DNA from: Bacteroidales bacterium
GTDB taxonomy: Bacteria > Bacteroidota > Bacteroidia > Bacteroidales > UBA4181
Length of the DNA stretch: 25,083 nucleotides
Direction of reading: 5' to 3'
NCBI GenBank assembly: GCA_028700615.1
Contig: JAQVSH010000004.1
Span: forward strand, 1 to 25,083
Shown: one piece after another, positions 16,121 to 22,877 of the stretch
Layout: every line of letters begins with the position of its first letter
Position numbering within the stretch: the first letter of the stretch is position 1
Notes under the pieces: model-generated
The model's input: the letters and a program-made list of their open reading frames with translations, nothing else
Databases searched by the model: none
Told to the model about the DNA's origin: nothing
Translations under genes and position numbers: made by a program

Positions 16121-18535
16121 ATGAACTCATTGAAATTGGCCTGGCGCAAATTATTCCGTAAAGGAGAGCATACCGTAACACGAATCGTATCATTGGCGGC
16201 GGGCTTGGCTTTTGGCATTTTGCTTTTGTCAGAAGTACTTTATTATTACAGTTTTGACAGTTGTTATCCGGAAGCAAACCGCATTTATTCCGTGTATGAA
16301 AACTTCAGAACAGATAAATCATCCGACCAACTGGAAAGTTATCCCGGGGTCAGCGGCGCAATTGCCCCCGGATTAAAAGCTGAGGTATCCGGCATTGAAG
16401 CCGCGACCCGCTTTAATTCAATCGGTTCTTCTGTCTTTTATACGGAGGATAAAAAAAGTTATCAGGCCGCGTTTTCGCTGGCAGACGAATGTCTTTTTGA
16501 TGTGCTGCCCCGCCCGATGATCAGCGGAGACCCCCGTGAGATTCTTAAAACCCCCATGAACTGTATAATTTCTGCTAAAATTGCAGAGGAAATAGGAGGC
16601 AATGCGATCGGAAAAGTCATTGAGCTCAAAGAATATCCCGGACGGAAACTCACCATAGCCGGTATATTTAAAACACTCCCCGAAAACGTCAACTATAAAT
16701 ACGACATCCTCATTTCCATGGTTTCCACGACTCAGTTTTTTACCTACGATGGGAGCCAAAACTGGCTGGGCAATGACCGTTATCGCGCCTTCGTTAAACT
16801 GGCTCCGGGCGTTTCTGCCGAAAGTCTGACGCCTGCGGTCCGGAAAATGCAGGAAAAGAACCAAGACATTGTTAGGCTGGAGCAAGTTCAGGGAGGGATG
16901 GTTTTAAAATACTCCTTTGTCCCCATTAAATCCATATACCCCTCAAGTGCAAAAGACATGATACTGATTCTCAGCCTGATTGCATTTTCCGTACTATTTG
17001 TGTCTCTCATGAACTACATTCTGTTGACGCTAAGCGCTCTGGTCAACCGGGCAAAAACCTCGGCCATACACAAATGCTGCGGAGCTCAATCCGAAAATCT
17101 GCAATACATGATTTTCTCTGAGACCTTCCTTTTATTTATACTGTCCTTATTGAGTGCGATAGCGATTATCCTTGTCATTAAACCCTTCGCCGAAGCTCAG
17201 GTTGGACATTCCCTCGCCTCCGCCCTGACCTCTTCTGTCATCTGGCCTATACTGGGTCTGATGGGAGTGCTTGTTATCTTCATCAGTTATTTGCCGGGCC
17301 GCTTCTTTTCGCGTATTCCGATAGCCACCGCTTTCCGGAGTTACCGACAAAAAGGGAACCGGTGGAAATTAGGCTTGCTTTCTGTCCAGTTTATAGGAGC
17401 TTCTTTCATCCTTACCGTACTGGTAATTGTATCCCTGCAATACAATCAAATGAAAAATGCGGATCATGGCTATGGTACAGAAGGTGTCTATTTTAGTTCT
17501 ACCAGCGGAATGGAGGGACAGAAGGTGTCTACGGTATTGAACGAACTCCGGGCCATGCCTGAAATTGAAAAGGTGGGTCTGGGATGCGGCGTTCCGACAG
17601 AAGGCGCTTCGGGCAATAATGTACTTGCCCCCGGGGAAGAACATAAGGAATTATTTAATGTAGCTGATTTTTACTGGGTAGACGAAAATTACCTTTCTAT
17701 TCTGAATATTCCGGTGAAGTCGGGAGAAAATTTCTCCTCCAATACAGCAGTATATAATGATGTATTGATTAGCCAAAAAGGTGCTGATATGTTAAAAATA
17801 AACAATAGCTGGGCCGATGGTGTAATAGGAAAACAGATTAGCATTACAGAACACAATATTAACAATATCTCTACCATTCGCGGAGTATTCCCCGATTTTA
17901 TCATTCAGTCGATCTCTTCTCCGGATTACCGTCCCTCGGTCTTTTTCTATATGCCTGAAGAACAGTTTGCTCAAAGTAGAATTGATCAGCCCTCTTTTTC
18001 GTTCATTATTCTGATCAAAGCCCAGAAAGGCGCACAGGCCGGCCTGCTGAAAAAAATAACGGATGTCATCAATGGCTCTTTACCTTATCAGGATGCTGTG
18101 GTACATAGCCTGGCCGATGAACAGCAGAAAACCTATCACAAAGAAAAGGGATTCCGCAATGCCATGATGGCGGGCAATCTCATTATCCTGCTGATTACCT
18201 GCATCGGACTTGCAGGATATACCTCCAATGAAACGACGCGCCGCCGCAAAGAACTGGCCATACGGAGAATCAGCGGAGCCCATTTCACAGACATTCTACG
18301 GATGTTTATTCTGGATCTGGAATACATTGCTCTTCCCGCCGTGCTTGTCGGATTGATTGCCGCATGGTATACCGCAGATATCTGGATGCAGAATTTTGCT
18401 TCTAAGATATCACTCCACTGGACCCTCTTTGTCGCGTGCTGTCTGTGTATCTTACTGCTGATCGCTGTGACCGCCGCCATAAACTACATTCGGATTGCCA
18501 ATCACAACCCGGTAGAGGCGTTGCGGTACGAATAA
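16121..18535 (+). CDS. FtsX/MacB-type ABC transporter permease
   Basis: The ATG at 16121 gives 804 residues with the family's usual start, NSLKLAWRKLFRKGEHT. An upstream ATG at 16073 would add 16 residues not typical for the family. A first membrane helix (about 22-45) precedes a large periplasmic MacB_PCD domain, then three helices at about 280-410. A second periplasmic domain and the C-terminal FtsX helices follow, ending NPVEALRYE. The two-repeat layout is common in Bacteroidota. Such permeases couple cytosolic ATP hydrolysis to work in the periplasm, such as peptide or lipoprotein export. No ATP-binding subunit gene lies next to it, so the ATPase must be encoded elsewhere. It is divergent from the CE15 operon, with the palindrome at 15990 between them. 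Confidence 0.9.
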   Translation: MNSLKLAWRKLFRKGEHTVTRIVSLAAGLAFGILLLSEVLYYYSFDSCYPEANRIYSVYENFRTDKSSDQLESYPGVSGAIAPGLKAEVSGIEAATRFNSIGSSVFYTEDKKSYQAAFSLADECLFDVLPRPMISGDPREILKTPMNCIISAKIAEEIGGNAIGKVIELKEYPGRKLTIAGIFKTLPENVNYKYDILISMVSTTQFFTYDGSQNWLGNDRYRAFVKLAPGVSAESLTPAVRKMQEKNQDIVRLEQVQGGMVLKYSFVPIKSIYPSSAKDMILILSLIAFSVLFVSLMNYILLTLSALVNRAKTSAIHKCCGAQSENLQYMIFSETFLLFILSLLSAIAIILVIKPFAEAQVGHSLASALTSSVIWPILGLMGVLVIFISYLPGRFFSRIPIATAFRSYRQKGNRWKLGLLSVQFIGASFILTVLVIVSLQYNQMKNADHGYGTEGVYFSSTSGMEGQKVSTVLNELRAMPEIEKVGLGCGVPTEGASGNNVLAPGEEHKELFNVADFYWVDENYLSILNIPVKSGENFSSNTAVYNDVLISQKGADMLKINNSWADGVIGKQISITEHNINNISTIRGVFPDFIIQSISSPDYRPSVFFYMPEEQFAQSRIDQPSFSFIILIKAQKGAQAGLLKKITDVINGSLPYQDAVVHSLADEQQKTYHKEKGFRNAMMAGNLIILLITCIGLAGYTSNETTRRRKELAIRRISGAHFTDILRMFILDLEYIALPAVLVGLIAAWYTADIWMQNFASKISLHWTLFVACCLCILLLIAVTAAINYIRIANHNPVEALRYE

Positions 18536-18588
18536 AAAGGCTTTGGCGGCTCAGGATGATCTTTCTGCAAAAAAAATCCGGAATAATA

Positions 18589-18620
18589 TTTGAAATTATG
18601 TTTGAGAAACATTATTTTTG
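18589..18620 (+). promoter_or_regulatory. Candidate Bacteroidota promoter of the ATPase gene
   Basis: TTTG at 18589-18592 and TATTTTTG at 18613-18620 fit the -33 TTTG and -7 TAnnTTTG consensus with a 20-nt spacer. Transcription would start near 18627, only about 16 nt before the ATG. A second -7 match, TATGTTTG at 18597-18604, lies within the left arm of the inverted repeat. Confidence 0.5.
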
Positions 18621-18631
18621 TCAAACATAAT
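18595..18631. promoter_or_regulatory. Perfect 11-bp inverted repeat overlapping the promoter
   Basis: ATTATGTTTGA (18595-18605) and TCAAACATAAT (18621-18631) are exact reverse complements around a 15-nt spacer. The right arm ends 11 nt before the ATG. It occupies the promoter spacer, -7 box and expected start site, as a repressor operator would. No T-run follows, so it is not a terminator. Confidence 0.55.
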
Positions 18632-18642
18632 AATCGACAATT

Positions 18643-20001
18643 ATGAATTTCGTAGACAGAGTTGAAGAACTGATGAGGCTTCGGAATACATTGAAGGAGG
18701 AAAAATCCTCATTCATAGTCGTATATGGTCGTCGTCGCCTTGGAAAATCAACACTGATCCGGCAAGTAATGACAACTCAGGATGTCTATTTTTTGGCAGA
18801 TCAGACTGAGACCTCTCAGCAAATCAGAATGCTTGCCAAAGAGATAGCACTCAAAATCGAAGGTTTCGACAAGGTAGTTTATCCAGACTGGCACACCCTC
18901 TTCGAGACCCTGAATCTGCGAACGACCGAACCATTTACTCTCTGTGTGGACGAGTTTCCTTATATGGTCAAAAAGGCTCCTGAACTGCCATCTATTCTGC
19001 AAAAAATAATAGACTCCCAACAATTGAAATATAACATTATAGTTTGTGGCTCATCTCAAACAATGATGCAGGGGCTCATATTAGACTCCAAAGAACCGCT
19101 CTACGGAAGAGCAGACCAGATACTAAAACTTGCCCCTGTGCCCCTCCCCTATATCACCGGATACTTGAATTGCAACGCGATCGAAGCAATCGAAGAGTAT
19201 GCCGTCTGGGGAGGTGTTCCCCGATACTGGGAGCTAAGAGCTAAAAGTAAATCATTAGAGGCGGCTATCGAATATCTCATTATAAATTCTCAGGGAACGT
19301 TATATGAAGAGCCGTATAGATTACTTGTCGATGATATGCGTGATATTGTTCAGGCATATACCCTCCTCTCGGTTATTGGCAGCGGAGCAAATCGTCTTTC
19401 AGAAATTTCAGCAAGAGTCGAAAAACCTGCCACACAGCTTTCCAGGCCCCTCGAAAAACTAATGACGCTGGGTTTTATTGAAAGGGAAAACCCTTTCGGA
19501 GAAAACCCAAAGAGCAGCAAAAAAAGCCTCTATAAAATTGCCGACCCGTTTATGGAGTTCTTCTATCGTTTTGTAATACCTAACCGATCTCTGATTGAAT
19601 TAGGCCGGACAGGTGTTGTTCTAAAAGGGATCAAAGAGCATTTAGGCAATTATACGTCCTGGCACTGGGAACGATTATGCCGCAAGGCGGTGAGTGGAAG
19701 CACGATCAACGGAACAACTTACGGTGTAGCTTCACGTTGGTGGGGTAACCTTTCCCGCGGAGAAGCAATTGAAGTGGATGTGCTTGCCGAATCTTTAGAC
19801 AAAAAAACAATTCTTGTAGGGGAATGTAAATGGAGTGAAATTACCGACAGTAACGCACTGATTGCCAATCTTACAGAAAAAGCAAAAAGATTACCGTTTA
19901 CCAAAGGGAAAGAAATTGTTCCGATTATTTTTGCAAAAAGTTGTAAGATTAGAAACGAAAATACCCTTCTGCCGGAGAATATCCTTGAACTGTTCAAATA
20001 A
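18643..20001 (+). CDS. AAA-type ATPase with PD-(D/E)XK-like C-terminal domain (DUF234 class)
   Basis: This 452-residue protein starts MNFVDRVEEL, as usual for this archaeal/Bacteroidota ATPase class. Walker A is GRRRLGKST (29-37), Walker B FTLCVDEFPYM with D103-E104, and a sensor-like IIVCGSSQTMM follows. A winged-helix region lies at about 230-300 (LLSVIGSGANRLSEISARV). The C-terminal DUF234-like domain has E343 in WERLCRKAV, D379 in IEVDVLAES and E394-C-K396 in LVGECKW. That order fits a PD-(D/E)XK nuclease core with its D-(E-x-K) residues intact. The role of this class is not established; it is frequent in mobile or variable regions. The gene stands alone, with its own promoter and inverted repeat, and converges on the damaged hydrolase at 20054. 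Confidence 0.88.
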   Translation: MNFVDRVEELMRLRNTLKEEKSSFIVVYGRRRLGKSTLIRQVMTTQDVYFLADQTETSQQIRMLAKEIALKIEGFDKVVYPDWHTLFETLNLRTTEPFTLCVDEFPYMVKKAPELPSILQKIIDSQQLKYNIIVCGSSQTMMQGLILDSKEPLYGRADQILKLAPVPLPYITGYLNCNAIEAIEEYAVWGGVPRYWELRAKSKSLEAAIEYLIINSQGTLYEEPYRLLVDDMRDIVQAYTLLSVIGSGANRLSEISARVEKPATQLSRPLEKLMTLGFIERENPFGENPKSSKKSLYKIADPFMEFFYRFVIPNRSLIELGRTGVVLKGIKEHLGNYTSWHWERLCRKAVSGSTINGTTYGVASRWWGNLSRGEAIEVDVLAESLDKKTILVGECKWSEITDSNALIANLTEKAKRLPFTKGKEIVPIIFAKSCKIRNENTLLPENILELFK

Positions 20002-20053
20002 TCAGGCCGCCGGCACAATGACTTCTCACAGGATTTATGAGGGTTGTATTTCT

Positions 20054-20576
20054 CTATTTCACAGTCTTGATAAAAAAAACAATCTCATCTGTCAATCCGG
20101 TTTTTAAAGGCAACTCAGGATTTGTATAAGTTGCCATATTCTTTTGCACATCCGTATCGGATTCCTTTAATACATGATTCATATTTTCGATGAGTATATA
20201 TTTCGAATCCGGTTTTGACGCCGAAAGCAGTTTTGCATCATTTACCGAGACTTGCAAATCAGTTGAGCCCTGAATAATGAATACAGGCATTTTCAATTTA
20301 CCGATCTCTTTTGCAGGGTCATATTTTATCCATGAAATCATGTAAGGTTGAACGCTTGGGCGATATAAGGAGAGTAAAACGGGGGCCGGATCCGGCAATA
20401 ATGAGCAGTATCGGGGTCGGTTTTGAATGATCAGGAATCGTTACCGTACCATAAAGATCTCCTGTCGGGGTTTTTAAGACCATCTCAGATTCTGAATAAG
20501 CAGAATGATTTTTGATTTGAGCGAACAATCCCGATAACGCAAAATGTAATACAACAATACAAGCAATGGCTCTCAT
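20054..20576 (-). pseudogene. Broken alpha/beta hydrolase with internal deletion and frameshift
   Basis: The 5' part encodes a signal peptide (RAIACIVVLHFALSGLFAQ) and the start of a secreted hydrolase, LKTPTGDLYGTVTIPD to LLIIAGSGP, in one frame. The 3' part, in another frame from about 20395, encodes the end of the same family: LLSLYRPSVQPYMISWIKYD, MPVFIIQGSTDLQV, and NMNHVLKE with the catalytic His. Intact relatives have roughly 130 residues between these parts, including the G-x-S-x-G nucleophile elbow; here they are missing. The joint lies at CCGGATCCGG (20386-20395), which suggests a microhomology deletion. The product cannot be catalytic. It follows the DUF5808-like gene by 11 nt and was probably the last gene of the sdpRI-like operon. 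Confidence 0.85.
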
Positions 20577-20587
20577 AAAATTTTCGA

Positions 20588-20806
20588 TTAGTTAGCAAAA
20601 TGATTCAATAAGAGAATTAGTAAAGCCAGAGCAATTAATAAAAGATAGGAATATGGATGAGCAAAATTTAATGTCCAGCCCATTTCCGGAAATCGTTTAG
20701 GCACAATCAATCTTGAATCCTGACGATTAAAATAAATTATACCTTTCCATCCATCTGGATTTTCACTATCAGAATTCATAATTTGTTTGTCAGAACTATT
20801 TTCCAT
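20588..20806 (-). CDS. Small membrane protein with DUF5808-like domain
   Basis: This 72-residue protein has a soluble N-terminal part with the segment WKGIIYFNRQDSRLIVPKRF followed by GWTLNFAHPYSY. That matches the short DUF5808 signature (G-x-x-Y-x-N-x-x-D-x-R-x-x-VPKR-x-G-x-G-W-T-x-N). One hydrophobic helix ends the protein (SYLLLIALALLILLLNHFAN). Relatives are found fused to or beside DUF1648/SdpI-type membrane proteins, which fits its place 6 nt after the SdpI-like gene. Function unknown; it may be an accessory subunit of that membrane protein. Confidence 0.8.
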   Translation of the reverse strand: MENSSDKQIMNSDSENPDGWKGIIYFNRQDSRLIVPKRFPEMGWTLNFAHPYSYLLLIALALLILLLNHFAN

Positions 20807-20812
20807 AATTTT

Positions 20813-21460
20813 CTATTTATTGATTTTCAAATAAATACTATACGAATAGAGGTAAGGAATCCCTGCAAGAAGAAGAACAATAGCGAAAAAAACAGGGGTT
20901 CTGAGATGAGCAGGTAAAAAAATCATCAATAAGCCTAAAAAAATACCTGAAAAGAACCAAAGCTTCCCTGCAAAATAGTGAACTTTCCTCCAGATTGATT
21001 CATTTTTAAGAGTCCACGGGCTTCTAATTCCAACAGAATAGTTTGGTCTTATCGTACCCAAATAATTTCCTATTATTGAGATAAAAAAAGCAATAATAAT
21101 ATAGAGAAGTGATACAGAAACCCTGCCTTGCTGAGCTGAACAAATGATGATAAACCCTAAGATTGAAAAGAATAAAGATAAAATCAACCTCAATTTATAA
21201 TAGGTCTTGCTAAATAAAGCAAAATTGTTTTTAGGGTCAATTTTTGGTATATATTTCAAAATCAGGTATATAACAACTGTCAAAAAGAATACTGTGATTG
21301 CAATATAATTTCTACTCCCATACTTATCAGGATTTCCATTTCCATCAAAGTGAACCGGAATGATTTCAGGCAATGAGCTCCATAAGAACATATAATATAC
21401 CAATGGGGCCATCACAATGAATCCTAATAAAAGTTCTTTAATCGCCTTATTTGTTTTCAT
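20813..21460 (-). CDS. SdpI-like integral membrane protein (DUF1648 + SdpI)
   Basis: The ATG at 21460 gives 215 residues and shares its A with the stop of the upstream regulator (TAATG), so translation is coupled. A longer frame to 21499 would overlap the regulator by 40 nt and is unlikely. The DUF1648 motif LPEIIPVHFDGNGNPDKYGS lies between the first two helices. The SdpI segment GNYLGTIRPNYSVGIRSPWTL and NESIWRKVHYFAGKLW follow. About six membrane helices are visible. In Bacillus subtilis SdpI gives immunity to the SdpC toxin and sequesters the repressor SdpR at the membrane. No SdpC-like toxin gene is present, so a general envelope-stress or immunity role is inference. Confidence 0.9.
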   Translation of the reverse strand: MKTNKAIKELLLGFIVMAPLVYYMFLWSSLPEIIPVHFDGNGNPDKYGSRNYIAITVFFLTVVIYLILKYIPKIDPKNNFALFSKTYYKLRLILSLFFSILGFIIICSAQQGRVSVSLLYIIIAFFISIIGNYLGTIRPNYSVGIRSPWTLKNESIWRKVHYFAGKLWFFSGIFLGLLMIFLPAHLRTPVFFAIVLLLAGIPYLYSYSIYLKINK

Positions 21461-21729
21461 TATTTTAATTTTGTTGTTATACTGAATTGCATGAACCATC
21501 TTATAATATCATCCAGCACAGTTGCATTCAAAGAATAATAAATAAATTGACCCTTGCGTATATCAATCACTAAATCCGCCTGTTTTAAGAGCGTTAGATG
21601 ATGAGAGATGCTCGGCTTAGTCATATTAAATCTAGCCGCTATATCACCAGCGGTCATGTCTCCCTCCTTCAGCATTTCGAGGATTTCACGACGCGTTGGG
21701 TCATTGAGTGCTTTAAACAATGAATTCAT
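21460..21729 (-). CDS. SdpR-like ArsR-family repressor
   Basis: The ATG at 21729 gives 89 residues starting NSLFKALNDPTRREIL, the usual start of this group; a TTG seven codons upstream would lie inside the operator and is rejected. The winged helix-turn-helix includes DMTAGDIAARFNMTKPSISH, followed by the wing IRKGQFIYYSLNATVLDD, strongly SdpR-like. The metal-binding Cys motif of metal-sensing ArsR proteins (ELCVCDL) is absent, so it does not look metal responsive. A perfect inverted repeat ends 6 nt before the start codon, consistent with autorepression. By analogy with SdpR/SdpI, the repressor would be held by the co-encoded membrane protein when the latter binds its ligand. Confidence 0.92.
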   Translation of the reverse strand: MNSLFKALNDPTRREILEMLKEGDMTAGDIAARFNMTKPSISHHLTLLKQADLVIDIRKGQFIYYSLNATVLDDIIRWFMQFSITTKLK

Positions 21730-21735
21730 GCCATT

Positions 21736-21765
21736 TAAATATTTAGACAAATATCTAAATATTTA
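21736..21765. promoter_or_regulatory. Operator candidate of the sdpRI-like operon
   Basis: TAAATATTTAGA (21736-21747) and TCTAAATATTTA (21754-21765) are exact reverse complements, 12 bp each with a 6-bp spacer. The repeat lies 6 nt upstream of the repressor ATG, in a very AT-rich stretch where the promoter must be. Size and place fit binding by a dimeric ArsR-type repressor. Confidence 0.75.
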
Positions 21766-21868
21766 TTTTAAAAATATACTCCTTGAAAGATTATTTTTAA
21801 AAATAGGTGCGGATCAATCAAACGAAAGGTAAAAAACGTCATTTCCTACAAAGTAAGCCAGAGCCGGT

Positions 21869-22597
21869 TTAATCAGCTTTATTATAAATTACAGGCATCT
21901 GCCCTTTCCATTGTGCCCACAAATCGTTTTCCAATAACAATCGGGCCATAAAATTACCGACGTTTATCCGGCTGGTTTTGCCCGGATTGAAAATGGCACT
22001 TCTTACAGGGGATGCATATATCACATAGGCTGTTACTTCGTCCTGATCAATTAATGTATCAGGGCGAACAGCGGCCCATTCAATCCAGTCATTTTTTTGA
22101 CCGATCTTCAGTCTTAAAAAATCCGCCGCTTTCTCATTGTCCGAGTGCGGCGGCACAAGCAAGCGAATCAATGCCAGAATCAGTCTGTGTAGAATCGACA
22201 CGGGTTCATGGAGGTCTCTGTTCCTGTTCCCGACAGTGTTCATTAATACAAACCGAACGGGTTCACCCGGTGAACATTCCTTTATGGCAGCACAGAGCAG
22301 TTCAACCGCATTGGAAACTAATTGTCGGGGCTTCCCAAAAACACCCTTCAATGTCAGATTATGTCCCAGGCAGGAAGCAACACACTGACAACCATTGACA
22401 TAACTCACCATTTCATCCAGACCCATCTCTGAAATACCGGCTTTGATGATGGAAACTTTGTCATTCTTCTCCCAACTATCCGGAATTTTGGAAGACGGCC
22501 GCACGATCACCCGAACGTTTTGTCCCCTATTTAGCAACTGTTCGACCAGTTTTTTCCCTGTCGCACCACTTGCACCCACTACCAATGTCGTCATCAT
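21869..22597 (-). CDS. NAD(P)-binding SDR/NmrA-like protein
   Basis: The ATG at 22597 gives 242 residues beginning MMTTLVVGASGATGKKL, with the Rossmann motif GASGATG right after the start. A longer frame to 22660 adds 21 residues (KRNSIHNEKKTN type) before the motif and is less likely. NAD(P)_bd_4/NAD_binding_10-type features include VRVIVRPSSKIP, CVASCLGHNL and AAVRPDTLIDQ. No YxxxK active site is visible, as expected for the atypical NmrA/BVR-B-like group, so it may be a reductase of flavin-type substrates or a redox sensor. It stands alone: a 139-nt gap to the sdpR-like gene follows it on the same strand. Confidence 0.87.
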   Translation of the reverse strand: MMTTLVVGASGATGKKLVEQLLNRGQNVRVIVRPSSKIPDSWEKNDKVSIIKAGISEMGLDEMVSYVNGCQCVASCLGHNLTLKGVFGKPRQLVSNAVELLCAAIKECSPGEPVRFVLMNTVGNRNRDLHEPVSILHRLILALIRLLVPPHSDNEKAADFLRLKIGQKNDWIEWAAVRPDTLIDQDEVTAYVIYASPVRSAIFNPGKTSRINVGNFMARLLLENDLWAQWKGQMPVIYNKAD

Positions 22598-22664
22598 ATT
22601 GGTTTTCTTCTCATTGTGAATACTATTTCTTTTAATAGTCTGCAAGGTGTGGAATTGCAAACTT

Positions 22665-22748
22665 TTATAAACTGTGGAAATAATAGAAAAAAATAAATCC
22701 CGGAGCCACTAATACAACTCCTAAGCCTAAAATTGAAACAAAAGTCAT
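22665..22748 (-). CDS. Possible 27-residue membrane peptide
   Basis: An ATG-TAA frame encodes MTFVSILGLGVVLVAPGFI followed by FFYYFHSL. It is almost one continuous hydrophobic helix with few charges, as in small single-helix membrane proteins. AGAG lies directly before the ATG, too close to act as a normal Shine-Dalgarno sequence. It lies 67 nt upstream of the SDR-like ATG on the same strand. I do not recognise a family, and a frame of this length can arise by chance in AT-rich DNA. Confidence 0.3.
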   Translation of the reverse strand: MTFVSILGLGVVLVAPGFIFFYYFHSL

Positions 22749-22877
22749 CTCTATATTTTTTATTTACTTATGCTTCAATAATTTACACTTTTTCACGCAA
22801 TTGAACATAACGATGGGCAAATAAGTAGTGGCAGGTTTTGTGCATTATTCCCGATTATCAAAAATCCGGCTGAGATA

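Noticed and set aside
20002..20053. Possible terminator between the convergent ATPase and hydrolase remnant
   Set aside because: Only very short complementary runs (CTCA/TGAG) and no T-tract; GCCGGC alone is not a terminator.
21792..21805. TATTTTTAAAAATA palindrome between the SDR-like and sdpR-like genes
   Set aside because: AT-only and short; expected by chance in this AT-rich stretch, and it has neither a GC stem nor a following T-run.
22835..22877. Weak hairpin after the right-hand permease stop (CCGGATT/AATCGG)
   Set aside because: Six pairs with a bulge and no T-run; not supportable as a terminator.
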